Assembly: GCA_900321855.1 (NCBI GenBank)
Contig: ONXS01000005.1
Coordinates: 19,342-81,812, forward strand
Direction: 5' to 3'
From: an uncultured Eubacteriales bacterium
Lineage (GTDB): Bacteria > Bacillota > Clostridia > Lachnospirales > Lachnospiraceae
Length of the DNA: 62,471 nucleotides
Shown here: in pieces, positions 29,580 through 38,420 of the stretch
Layout of the letters: every line of letters begins with the position of its first letter
Numbering within the stretch: position 1 is the first letter of the stretch
Notes under the pieces: model-generated
Database searches by the model: none
What the model saw: only the letters and a program-made list of their open reading frames with translations
Told to the model about the DNA's origin: nothing
Translations under genes and position numbers: made by a program

Positions 29580-31151
29580 ATGTACCAATGTAAAAGTTGT
29601 GGAGGAAATCTCGAATTTGATATTGAATCCCAAAAACTAAAATGTAAGTATTGCAGTACGCTGTTTGACCCGTATGAGGTGACAAAAGAGTCAGACGGAT
29701 ATGAAGAGCAGACATTTGAGGCCACTTATTTTGCGTGTCCAAACTGTGGGGGAGAGATTTATTCTACAGATAATGCGGCAGCAGGATTTTGCAGTTTCTG
29801 TGGAGCATCGACTGTGCTCAGCAGCAGAATTGAAAGGGAACTGATGCCCGATGGAATCATTCCATTTCAGATAACGAAGGAAGATTGTAAAAAACGATAT
29901 TTATCAAGAGTGAAAAAACTGGTTTTTGCTCCAAAGTATATGAAAAATCCAGAGTCCATCGAGAGTTTTCGTGGAATTTATATGCCTTATTGGAAATATC
30001 AGTATACCGTAAATGGAGAAGTTTCGATGCCTGCTCACAGAGAGCATCGTTCTGGAGATTATATTATCACAGATCACTATCGGTTAAGTGGTGATGTCAA
30101 TGCAGCATACAATGGATTTACCTTTGACGCATCTTCATCATTTAATGACAATATCAGTGAGGAAATTGCACCATATGAGGTGAGAGCAGCAAAAACATTT
30201 ACCCCTTCCATGTTGAGTGGATTTTATGCCGATGTCGCTGATGTTCCACAGGATGTATATCAAAAAGATGCTGAGAATAAGGCAAAAGATTCTGTGGCAG
30301 AGGCGATGAAACAAAATCCGGAGTTTGCCGGACTGACGGTAGAAAAGGATAAAATGGACTGTCCACAACAGTTAAAATCAGTTGACAGGATGATGTTTCC
30401 GGTATGGTTTATGTCTTATCGTGACAAAGACCGTGTGGCATATGTCACATTAAATGGACAAACAGGTAAAATGTCAGCAGATATACCGGTTGACCATCTG
30501 AAATTTATGATTTTTTCCCTAATACTTGCTGTGCCGATTTTCTTTTTATTAAATGCGTTGCCGGTACTGCCATTTCAGGCATTACTGTTTGTGTCGACAT
30601 TATTTGGAACATTGACCGCTTGTATATTTACTTATGAGATTTCGATGATTGTGCGGCGAAATACAGATGAAAGGAACAGGGGTATGTTGTGGAAACAGGG
30701 CAAATTAAATACGGCTCGGCAGGGCAATAAAAACGTATCGGATGCCTATGAGAACCAGTTTGCAAGTGTGATGTCGATTGTAATTATTGGTGGAATTCTC
30801 TGTGGAGTGGGGGCAGTAATTTCAGCGCAGGAAACCGGAGTAGGCCTTGTAGTGATTGGATATTTTATTGAATTTGTGATTGTTTTATGTATGTTTTTCT
30901 TTGTATTAAGGAAGGCAAAGAAATATAAGGTCAGCGGAAAATTTTCACTTTTATATACATTGTTTACCTATGTTGTAGCATTTTTTATTACTGCAATAGA
31001 GCCGGCATCTGATATTGCTTATTATGCCGGTGTAATCTTGGTATTAGTAGGAATTTTGGCAAATTTACTGATTGTCATCAGCAATTATAATAAGACGGTG
31101 ACAAGACCATTGCCTCAGTTTAACAAGAGAGGGGGAAATGATCGTGCATAA
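29580..31151 (+). CDS. Zinc-ribbon multi-pass membrane protein
   Basis: A 523-residue protein starting at ATG 29580 (GAGGAGG upstream). Two zinc ribbons lie at the N-terminus: CKSCGG...CKYC (residues 4-26) and CPNCGG...CSFCG (about 52-76). A soluble middle part follows (80-300), then about six hydrophobic segments from residue 315 to the end. The ribbons resemble those of TFIIB-like domains in primosome-type or RNA polymerase-associated zinc proteins, but no enzyme motif is seen. Its last 14 bases overlap the TPM-domain gene, so the two probably act together. Confidence 0.7.
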   Translation: MYQCKSCGGNLEFDIESQKLKCKYCSTLFDPYEVTKESDGYEEQTFEATYFACPNCGGEIYSTDNAAAGFCSFCGASTVLSSRIERELMPDGIIPFQITKEDCKKRYLSRVKKLVFAPKYMKNPESIESFRGIYMPYWKYQYTVNGEVSMPAHREHRSGDYIITDHYRLSGDVNAAYNGFTFDASSSFNDNISEEIAPYEVRAAKTFTPSMLSGFYADVADVPQDVYQKDAENKAKDSVAEAMKQNPEFAGLTVEKDKMDCPQQLKSVDRMMFPVWFMSYRDKDRVAYVTLNGQTGKMSADIPVDHLKFMIFSLILAVPIFFLLNALPVLPFQALLFVSTLFGTLTACIFTYEISMIVRRNTDERNRGMLWKQGKLNTARQGNKNVSDAYENQFASVMSIVIIGGILCGVGAVISAQETGVGLVVIGYFIEFVIVLCMFFFVLRKAKKYKVSGKFSLLYTLFTYVVAFFITAIEPASDIAYYAGVILVLVGILANLLIVISNYNKTVTRPLPQFNKRGGNDRA

Positions 31152-31902
31152 AATTTATCAATATATGCTGCTGCTTTTTGTGGTATGTGGAATCACTTTT
31201 TTAGGATATCAGAATGTATATGCGTACGAGGCAGAACAAAATGAAGATACCGGATATGTCGTTCTCATTGATGATGATGCTGACCTTGTGACAGATGAGT
31301 TAGAAGACCTTCTTGCAGAAAAAATGAGTAAAATTACAGAGTATGGAAATGTAGCTTTTCTGACAACAGATATCGATTATGGCTCAACTGAGTATTTAGC
31401 CCAATATTACTATGAGTCTGCTTTTGGAAGGCAGAGCGGAGTTGTGTTTGTCATTGATATGGTGAACCGCAAGATTTATTTTTATACAGATGGAGAAGTT
31501 GGAAATTATTTAACCGTCAGTTATTGTAACATTATTGCAGATAATATCTATACTTATGCAACGGATGGTGATTATTACCAGTGTGCAGCCAAAGGTTTTG
31601 AGCAGGTGTACACCTTGCTCAAAGGTGGAAAAATTGCAAAACCGATGCAGACCATTTCGAATGTGCTGATTGCTGTTGGGATTGCGATGATTTTTGCATT
31701 TGCAATTGTGATTAAGAGTTCTTCTACGAAAAAGATGACAAACAAACAGGAACTGATGTCTATGTACACAAATTATGCAATGTACAATGCCAAGAAAGGA
31801 TTTGTCCGCCAGACAAAGAGATATAGTCCAGAGAGCAGCAGTTCGAGCGGCGGCAGTCATGGAGGCGGAGGCGGTGGCCACGGCGGAGGTCACAGTTTCT
31901 AA
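31138..31902 (+). CDS. TPM-domain membrane protein with Gly/His-rich tail
   Basis: 254 residues. An N-terminal hydrophobic segment (about 8-26) is a signal or anchor. The TPM domain (formerly DUF477) covers about 35-165 (LIDDDADLVTDELEDLL, SGVVFVIDMVNRKIYFYT), followed by a membrane helix near 178-200 and a cytoplasmic tail ending in SSSSGGSHGGGGGGHGGGHSF. Such tails are common in the family. TPM proteins have been linked to phosphatase activity, photosystem repair or envelope maintenance in other organisms; the role here is unknown. The start overlaps the zinc-ribbon gene. Confidence 0.8.
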   Translation: MIVHKIYQYMLLLFVVCGITFLGYQNVYAYEAEQNEDTGYVVLIDDDADLVTDELEDLLAEKMSKITEYGNVAFLTTDIDYGSTEYLAQYYYESAFGRQSGVVFVIDMVNRKIYFYTDGEVGNYLTVSYCNIIADNIYTYATDGDYYQCAAKGFEQVYTLLKGGKIAKPMQTISNVLIAVGIAMIFAFAIVIKSSSTKKMTNKQELMSMYTNYAMYNAKKGFVRQTKRYSPESSSSSGGSHGGGGGGHGGGHSF

Positions 31903-31928
31903 AAAGTAAAATGATTATGGAGGATTTT

Positions 31929-33011
31929 ATGTCGAAGATTGAAATCATAGACTTTGAACTGACAAGTGACAAAAAACAGACGAAACTCTATAAAATAACA
32001 AATAAAAATGGCGCCAGCGTTACTCTGTGTGACTATGGCGCAACAGTCATATCTCTTATGGTACCAGACAAATTTGGAGAATTGAGAGATGTTGTTTTAG
32101 GATATGCCCATATCAAAGATTATGAATCAAGAGCAACCTATTTTGGAGCAACGATTGGAAGATGCTGTGGAAGAATTGCAGATGGAACGTTTGAAATGAA
32201 TCACAAGAAATATCAGTTGCCGGTAAATTTAAAACCAAATCATCTTCACGGAGGATATGAGGGATTTAGTCATAAAATGTGGAAGGCAAAGACCACTCAG
32301 AATGGTGTTGTGTTTTCCATGAAAAGCCAAGATGGAGAAGAGGGATATACGGGAGATATGGATGTGAAAGTCACTTATATATTTGATGATACAAATACTC
32401 TCTCTATCCAATATGATGCAGTCAGTGACAAAGATACCATATGTAATATGACAAATCACTGTTATTTCAATCTGAATGGTCATGACGGAGGCAGTGTGAT
32501 GGGAGAAAATCACCTCATGTGGCTGAATTGCGATTCTTATATCCCATTAAATAATCAGATGATTCCTACCGGAGAAATTCGCAGCGTTGTCGGAAGTTCC
32601 TTTGATTTTACAAAAAAGAAAGCGATTTCTTCTGCATTGTCAGACAAGAATCCGCAGGTGGAGCTGGTACACGGAATAGACCATATGTTTGTAATCAATC
32701 GCGGAGATGAAATGGCGGATTGTGATTTGGCACTGGCAGCTCAGGCAGAAAGCAAGATAAGTGGTATATCGCTCAAGTGCTACACGACTCAGAAAGGGAT
32801 TCATATCTATACGGCAAATTATGTCTATGTGTCACCGGAGAGAGGAAAAGATAATTGTGAATATAAAAATTATCCCGCTTTTTGTATGGAGACACAGGGC
32901 TATCCGGATGCAGTCAATCATAAAAATTTTCCGTCCACAATATTGAGGGCATCGGACAGGTATCATCAGGAGACAAAATTTGTATTTGGAGTACAAAATG
33001 AAAATGAGTAG
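31929..33011 (+). CDS. galM: Aldose 1-epimerase (galactose mutarotase)
   Basis: Interconverts alpha and beta anomers of hexoses. From ATG 31929 (GGAGG 5 bases upstream) it has 360 residues. Motifs: LCDYGATVISLMVPD, GATIGRCCGRIADG, PNHLHGGYEGF with a catalytic His, TNHCYFNLNGHDGG with the second His, and FCMETQGYPDAVNH with the catalytic Glu. Two in-frame ATGs lie 12-18 bases upstream but overlap or precede the binding site. Its last 14 bases overlap the acetyltransferase gene. Confidence 0.95.
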   Translation: MSKIEIIDFELTSDKKQTKLYKITNKNGASVTLCDYGATVISLMVPDKFGELRDVVLGYAHIKDYESRATYFGATIGRCCGRIADGTFEMNHKKYQLPVNLKPNHLHGGYEGFSHKMWKAKTTQNGVVFSMKSQDGEEGYTGDMDVKVTYIFDDTNTLSIQYDAVSDKDTICNMTNHCYFNLNGHDGGSVMGENHLMWLNCDSYIPLNNQMIPTGEIRSVVGSSFDFTKKKAISSALSDKNPQVELVHGIDHMFVINRGDEMADCDLALAAQAESKISGISLKCYTTQKGIHIYTANYVYVSPERGKDNCEYKNYPAFCMETQGYPDAVNHKNFPSTILRASDRYHQETKFVFGVQNENE

Positions 33012-33525
33012 AATTTATCAGGCAGAACAAAAAGATGCCAGGCGGATTCACAGCCTAATGGTACAGGTGCACAGTCAGATGGAAAATCCGTCCATGTATG
33101 TCTGTGATGACTTGGAATTTGTCAGGAGACATATAGAAGATGAGGGATTTATTCTGATTGCAGCAGGTGAACAGGATGAACTTCTTGGAAGTCTGATTGT
33201 CCGATTTCCGAAATCGGCAGAAGATAATTTAGGAGAGGAATTATTGCTCTCAGAAAAAATGCGAAATCAGGTTGCACATATGGAATCGGCAGTGGTTGCA
33301 AAATCTGCCAGAGGACAGGGGATATTTGTCAAGTTGATGAGACAGGCAGAACTTATAGCAAAACAAAAAGGCTATACGATATTTATGGGAACCGTCTCAC
33401 CAGACAATCCGGCAAGTTACCTTAGTTTTGAAAAAATGGGATATGAGTTATTAAAAACAAAAGAAAAATATGGTGGGTATCTGAGAAGAATTTATTTCAG
33501 TGACAGGAGAACTCCACTTCTATAG
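32998..33525 (+). CDS. GNAT-family N-acetyltransferase
   Basis: 175 residues from ATG 32998 (or 33004), overlapping the end of galM, with TTTGGAG upstream. The acetyl-CoA loop is visible as VVAKSARGQGIFVKLM (R/Q-x-x-G-x-G/A). The C-terminal segment GTVSPDNPASYLSFEKMGYELL is the usual GNAT strand-helix end. The substrate is unknown. Confidence 0.85.
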   Translation: MKMSRIYQAEQKDARRIHSLMVQVHSQMENPSMYVCDDLEFVRRHIEDEGFILIAAGEQDELLGSLIVRFPKSAEDNLGEELLLSEKMRNQVAHMESAVVAKSARGQGIFVKLMRQAELIAKQKGYTIFMGTVSPDNPASYLSFEKMGYELLKTKEKYGGYLRRIYFSDRRTPLL

Positions 33526-33569
33526 GTGGGGATATAACAATTTTGATAAGATGTAAGTTCACAATTTGC

Positions 33570-33597
33570 TTGCATTTTTACAAAACAGTGGTATTAT
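33570..33597 (+). promoter_or_regulatory. Promoter of the riboswitch-thiD transcript
   Basis: TTGCAT (33570-33575), 16-base spacer, TATTAT (33592-33597) with an extended -10 (TGG before the box). The start would fall near 33604, about 65 bases before the aptamer. Confidence 0.6.
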
Positions 33598-33669
33598 AAA
33601 GTTTAAAGTGCTCGGAGCTACATTCCGTGATAGACAAAAAATGGAAAGAGTAGTTCCATGAATCATTAT

Positions 33670-33765
33670 AAAACTGGGGAGCTTGCGTAAGCTTGCTGAG
33701 AACAGACTGTGTCGTCTGGACCCATAACCTGATTTGGATAATGCCAACGTAGGGAAATCATTTTG
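33670..33765 (+). ncRNA. TPP riboswitch (thi box) aptamer
   Basis: The conserved thi-box blocks are in order: GGGGAGC, a variable stem, GCTGAGA, an extra stem, GACCC, ACCTGATTTGGATAATGCC and ACGTAGGGAA. This is the established thiamine pyrophosphate aptamer. It precedes thiD and a pyrimidine-precursor permease, so TPP excess should shut off salvage of hydroxymethylpyrimidine. The 452-base gap between the acetyltransferase and thiD holds the promoter, this aptamer, its terminator and about 150 further leader bases. Confidence 0.96.
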
Positions 33766-33772
33766 CAGATGT

Positions 33773-33818
33773 ATTGCAGGTATATCTTTATTTGGTATGC
33801 CTGCAATTTTTGTTTTTT
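33773..33818 (+). terminator. Riboswitch expression-platform terminator
   Basis: ATTGCAGGTATA (33773-33784) pairs with TATGCCTGCAAT (33796-33807), 12 bp with one G-U, followed by TTTTGTTTTTT. Its position 8 bases after the aptamer fits TPP-induced transcription termination. Confidence 0.85.
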
Positions 33819-33977
33819 CAGAAACAAATACCTGCAAAATCAGATTGTTGTTTTGGAATGATTTGGAGTATTTTAGCGGTAAACTGGGGGCACCACTTTT
33901 TATCGCTCTATAAAATTAATGTATGCCGAAATAGAAAACGGCAAATTCATAACAGAAGATAGAAAAGGAGAAAGATT

Positions 33978-34826
33978 ATGAACACAGCATTAACAATTGC
34001 TGGAAGTGATTCCAGTGGAGGCGCCGGTATCCAAGCAGACATCAAGACAATGACTGCACATCATGTATATGCCATGAGTGCAATTACTGCCCTGACTGCG
34101 CAAAATACAACCGGCGTAACAGGTATTATGGAGGTAACTCCAGAATTTTTAGGAAAACAGCTTGACAGTATTTTTACGGATATTTTTCCAGATGCAGTCA
34201 AGATTGGAATGGTTTCATCTGGAGGTCTGATTCATGTAATTGCAGAAAAATTAAAATGTTATCAGGCAAAAAATCTCGTCATCGATCCGGTTATGGTAGC
34301 CACAAGCGGTTCTAAACTAATCGCAGACGAGGCAATCGAAGTATTAAAGACGGAATTGCTGCCACTTGCAAGTCTGATTACTCCGAATATACCAGAGTCA
34401 GAAGTTCTGGCGGGTATGAGTATTCAGTCCGAGGAAGAAATGATAAAAGCAGCAAAAATTATTTCAGATACATATGGCTGTGCCGTCTTATGCAAAGGCG
34501 GTCACAAAGTCAACGATGCAAATGACCTCTTGTATCACAAGGGACAATATCACTGGTTTGAGGGAAAGAGAATCGATAATCCCAACACACATGGAACAGG
34601 CTGTACACTGTCGAGTGCGATTGCCTCTAATCTGGCAAAGGGATATTCGATGGAACAGTCCGTGTGGTATGCAAAAAATTATATCTCCGGAGCATTAGAG
34701 GCAATGCTCAATCTTGGAAAAGGAAGTGGTCCGATGGATCATGGATTTGCCATTGAGGGTGAGTATAACGAAGAGTGGCTTTTGAGAGATAAAAGCAGTC
34801 AATCATTTGCACAGGAGGAAAATTAA
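33978..34826 (+). CDS. thiD: Hydroxymethylpyrimidine/phosphomethylpyrimidine kinase
   Basis: Phosphorylates HMP and HMP-P in thiamine synthesis and salvage. 282 residues with ALTIAGSDSSGGAGIQADIK, ITALTAQNT, KIGMVSS, DPVMVATSG, TPNIPESEVL and GTGCTLSSAIASNLAKG, all standard ThiD signatures including the catalytic Cys/anion hole. AAAAGGAGAAAG precedes the ATG. Controlled by the upstream TPP riboswitch. Confidence 0.97.
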   Translation: MNTALTIAGSDSSGGAGIQADIKTMTAHHVYAMSAITALTAQNTTGVTGIMEVTPEFLGKQLDSIFTDIFPDAVKIGMVSSGGLIHVIAEKLKCYQAKNLVIDPVMVATSGSKLIADEAIEVLKTELLPLASLITPNIPESEVLAGMSIQSEEEMIKAAKIISDTYGCAVLCKGGHKVNDANDLLYHKGQYHWFEGKRIDNPNTHGTGCTLSSAIASNLAKGYSMEQSVWYAKNYISGALEAMLNLGKGSGPMDHGFAIEGEYNEEWLLRDKSSQSFAQEEN

Positions 34827-34827
34827 T

Positions 34828-36018
34828 ATGGAAAAGAATCAGCAGCAAAAAACATCTACGTTTGAAAATGGACTCATCTGGTTTGGCGCAGGTGTATCAA
34901 TTGCAGAAATTATCACAGGAACCTATATCGCCTCTCTCGGATTTGTAAAAGGCTTTCTCGCAATTTTGCTGGGACATGTAATAGGAGCACTGATGATGTT
35001 TGCAGCCGGTTACATCGGCGGAAAGATGAGACTCAGTGCAATGGAAACCGTAAAAATAAGTTTTGGCGAACATGGCGGAAAGTTTTTCTCGCTGCTCAAT
35101 GTGATTCAACTTGTGGGTTGGACTGCCATCATGATTTATGATGGTGCATTGGCAGCAAATGGAATGTTTCATCTTGGAAAATGGGTGTGGAGTATTATCA
35201 TAGGAGTGCTTATTGTTCTCTGGCTGGTGATAGGACTTACAAATCTTGGAAAAGTAAATACCATTGCTATGTCAGCACTATTTATTCTCAGTCTGATTTT
35301 GTGCAAGGTAATCTTTTTTGACGGTGGAACGGCATTAAATATTGCAGATGATGGTCTTACGTTTGGAGCAGCAGTAGAACTTGGAGTTGCGATGCCGCTC
35401 TCATGGCTGCCACTCATCAGCGATTATACAAAAGATGCAAAAAAGCCGGTTCAGGCGACAGCAGTATCGGTGCTTGTATATGGAGTTGTGAGCTGTTTTA
35501 TGTATGCGATTGGAATGGGAGCTGCGATTTACACAGGAGAATATGATATTGCCAACATTATGATAAAAGCAGGTCTTGGAATGATTGGATTACTGATTAT
35601 TGTATTTTCAACAGTGACCACGACATTTTTAGATGCTTACTCAGCAGGAGTATCTTCTGTGTCTGTGCTTGAGAAAGTAAATGTGAAAATAATTGCGATA
35701 GGAGTTACGGTTCTGGGAATCATTCTGGCAATTTTATTTCCAATGGACAATATCACAAATTTCTTATATTTCATTGGTTCTGTATTTGCACCGATGATTG
35801 CAGTTCAGATAGCAGATTACTTTATTTTGAGACGCAGGGTAAAAGATAACAGAAAATTTGATGTTATAAATTTTGTCATCTGGATAGCTGGATTTATTAT
35901 TTATCGTATTTTTATGAAAATAGATACAGTAGTTGGAAACACATTGCCAGTTATGGCAATTACTATCTTAATATGTGTCATCATTCACAGAATTATTCCC
36001 AAAAGAAAAGGATTCTAA
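34828..36018 (+). CDS. cytX: CytX-like hydroxymethylpyrimidine permease (NCS1 family)
   Basis: Membrane transporter of about 12 helices, 396 residues. ATG 34828 (AGGAGGAAAATTAAT upstream) lies one base after the thiD stop. ENGLIWFGAGVSIAEIITGTY and MPLSWLPLISDYTKDAKKP are typical of the CytX branch of the cytosine/purine permeases, which are repeatedly found under TPP riboswitches. The pair gives uptake plus phosphorylation of HMP. Substrate is inferred from context. Confidence 0.88.
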   Translation: MEKNQQQKTSTFENGLIWFGAGVSIAEIITGTYIASLGFVKGFLAILLGHVIGALMMFAAGYIGGKMRLSAMETVKISFGEHGGKFFSLLNVIQLVGWTAIMIYDGALAANGMFHLGKWVWSIIIGVLIVLWLVIGLTNLGKVNTIAMSALFILSLILCKVIFFDGGTALNIADDGLTFGAAVELGVAMPLSWLPLISDYTKDAKKPVQATAVSVLVYGVVSCFMYAIGMGAAIYTGEYDIANIMIKAGLGMIGLLIIVFSTVTTTFLDAYSAGVSSVSVLEKVNVKIIAIGVTVLGIILAILFPMDNITNFLYFIGSVFAPMIAVQIADYFILRRRVKDNRKFDVINFVIWIAGFIIYRIFMKIDTVVGNTLPVMAITILICVIIHRIIPKRKGF

Positions 36019-36042
36019 AGAAAACAAAAACGAATAAAAATA

Positions 36043-36070
36043 TTGACTTTTTCTCTTTATAAGATAAAAT
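36043..36070 (+). promoter_or_regulatory. Promoter of the ChW/transglutaminase gene
   Basis: TTGACT (36043-36048), 16-base spacer, TAAAAT (36065-36070). The start would be near 36077, 33 bases before the ATG. It may serve the whole surface operon up to the dltA-like gene. Confidence 0.65.
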
Positions 36071-36109
36071 AAATTGTATGCGTAAAAAATCAGAACGGGG
36101 AGGAAAAGT

Positions 36110-38356
36110 ATGAGAAAAAACTTTAGAAAAAATGTGATAGCAGGAATTCTGACAATGTCTCTTGCTGGTAATATGATGCCTGTGATGGTAGCACATGCAC
36201 AGGAAAATGTGACGATAGAATCTGTAGTGACAGAAGATGAAACTGCAGAACTTAACACAGATGATACCAATATAGAGCTTAATACGGATGATGCTAATAT
36301 AGAATTCACTACAGAATCTGCTATGACGGACATAGAGGAACAGACAACAGCATCTATAGATGAGACAGATTCTGTAGAAGAAACTGTGACGCAGACTGTG
36401 AAAAATTTACCGGAAAATTTATATGAAGGAAATACAGAACAGCAGCTTACAGCAAAACGTACAGAACAGGTTTTTGCAGGAACAGGTACGGTAAAAACAG
36501 AAGGTTCACTGATTACATATTCTGGCTATTCACAGACTTATGGTGAACAGCCGGCAGTCAGTGACGGAGCTGTGATGGGAATAAAAGGACAGTCAAAACG
36601 TCTGGAATCTTTTCAGATAGAAAAAGGCACTGCATTGAAAGATGTAGAAGGAGATATTGTCTATCGTGCTCGTATCGAGTCTCGTGGAAAGACCAACTGG
36701 GTAAAAAATGGAACATTGATAGGAAATGCAGGTCAGACAAGAAATATAGAGGCAATACAGATTTATCTGACAGGTGAACTTGCTGAGAAATATGATGTTT
36801 ATTATACGGTACACGCACAGACATATGGCTGGATGAAGTGGACAAAAGGTGCAAAGGACAATCAGTCGTGGTGTGGAACAGCAGGCCTTTCTAAGCGAAT
36901 AGAGGCAATTCAGGTCAAACTTGTAGAGAAAAATAGAGAAAAAGCTCCAAGCAATAGTGCTGAATCTTCCTATATAGCAACAGAGGTTTTGTATTCCGGT
37001 CATTCACAGACTTACGGAAATCAGAAAGCAGTTAGTGATGGGGCTGCATTGGGAGTGACAGGACAGTCAAAACGTCTTGAGGCAATTAAGATTGAAAAAG
37101 GTCCTGCCCTTGAAGATATACAGGGAGATATTGTCTATCGTGCACATGTTCAGTCCTATGGAAATATGAATTGGGTAAAAAACGGTGCAATGATGGGAAC
37201 AACCGGTCAGGCAAAACGTATTGAGGCAGTACAGATTTATCTGACAGGTGATCTTGCAAAGAAATATGATATTTACTATAACGTATACGCACAGACATAT
37301 GGCTGGATGAAGTGGACAAAAGGATCAAGTAATGATAGTTCATGGTGCGGAACAGCGGGAATCTCTAAGCGAATAGAGGCAATTCAGATAAAACTGGTAG
37401 AGAAGCAGAATGGTAAAGCTCCAACAATTAATAATGGGGCATATTCTTATATAACAGCAACCAACATGGGCGGAGTCAGTTATTCCGGACATCAGCAGAA
37501 AGTAGGAAACTTGAATACAGTTTCAAATGGAAGTGTACTGGGACAAACAGGGTCTGGAAAACGATTAGAGGCAGTGAGAATTTCTCTGAATCATGATAAA
37601 TATGGAGTGATTACATATCGTACTTATGTGGACGGATATGGATGGATGAATTGGTCGCAAGATGGTCAGTTATCTGGAACAACCGGTCAGGGAAGACGTC
37701 TCGAAGCAATCGAGATCAACTTAAATGGAGAGATTGCAAAGTATTATGATGTCTGGTATCGTGCTCATATTCAGTCATACGGCTGGTTGGGCTGGGCTAA
37801 AAATGGACAGAGTGCAGGCAGCGTAGGAATGGGAAAGAGGATGGAAGCACTTCAGATTCAGGTAGTTCCAAAAACAGCTTTTGCACCAGGCTCAAACAGT
37901 GGCTATTTTATCACAATGACACCACAGGATTTACGTGTTCAGAGAGCAGTTCAGAATGTATATAATCAGGTTGGTGCAAATCTGTACAGTTGTTATAACT
38001 GGTGTGTAAACAATATCAGATATTCAAGATTGGGATATCATGTACCGGCAGGATATACCAATTCTCAGTGGTATGCACTGTATGGTCTTGAAAATGGATA
38101 TGGAGACTGCAGAACCTATGCAGCGGCATTTTATCAGTTAGCAAAAGGTATGGGATATAACTGTCATTATGTATATGGATATGTGCCATCAAGAAGCGGT
38201 GGAATGATTGATCACGCATGGACAGAGGTCAATATTGGCGGAACAAATTATGTATTTGATCCTGATTTTCAGCATGAAACAAGAAGAAATGGATATCAGA
38301 TATACTATGGAATGTCAGGTACATGGAGATATATGAACTACGAATATCAGTCATAA
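36110..38356 (+). CDS. Secreted ChW-repeat protein with transglutaminase-like domain
   Basis: 748 residues. A signal peptide (about 1-30, ending AHA) is followed by a Thr/Asp/Glu-rich linker with short repeats (NTDDTNIEL, NTDDANIEF). Nine clostridial hydrophobic (ChW) repeats form three triads at about 135-273, 294-430 and 457-587, each with G-W/NW, G and KR(L/I)EA motifs (GQSKRLEAIKIEKG, GWMKWTKG). The C-terminal domain (about 600-748) is a transglutaminase-like Cys protease fold: Cys in GDCRTYAAAF, His in DHAWTEV and Asp in FDPDF. ChW repeats are thought to bind cell-surface material. The protein likely acts outside the cell on peptides or wall. The first and second triads are near-duplicates. 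Confidence 0.9.
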   Translation: MRKNFRKNVIAGILTMSLAGNMMPVMVAHAQENVTIESVVTEDETAELNTDDTNIELNTDDANIEFTTESAMTDIEEQTTASIDETDSVEETVTQTVKNLPENLYEGNTEQQLTAKRTEQVFAGTGTVKTEGSLITYSGYSQTYGEQPAVSDGAVMGIKGQSKRLESFQIEKGTALKDVEGDIVYRARIESRGKTNWVKNGTLIGNAGQTRNIEAIQIYLTGELAEKYDVYYTVHAQTYGWMKWTKGAKDNQSWCGTAGLSKRIEAIQVKLVEKNREKAPSNSAESSYIATEVLYSGHSQTYGNQKAVSDGAALGVTGQSKRLEAIKIEKGPALEDIQGDIVYRAHVQSYGNMNWVKNGAMMGTTGQAKRIEAVQIYLTGDLAKKYDIYYNVYAQTYGWMKWTKGSSNDSSWCGTAGISKRIEAIQIKLVEKQNGKAPTINNGAYSYITATNMGGVSYSGHQQKVGNLNTVSNGSVLGQTGSGKRLEAVRISLNHDKYGVITYRTYVDGYGWMNWSQDGQLSGTTGQGRRLEAIEINLNGEIAKYYDVWYRAHIQSYGWLGWAKNGQSAGSVGMGKRMEALQIQVVPKTAFAPGSNSGYFITMTPQDLRVQRAVQNVYNQVGANLYSCYNWCVNNIRYSRLGYHVPAGYTNSQWYALYGLENGYGDCRTYAAAFYQLAKGMGYNCHYVYGYVPSRSGGMIDHAWTEVNIGGTNYVFDPDFQHETRRNGYQIYYGMSGTWRYMNYEYQS

Positions 38357-38420
38357 GATACACAGACAATTAAAATTAGATATGAAATCAGAAAGAAGGA
38401 TAACGGAGGAAAAAGCAGAA

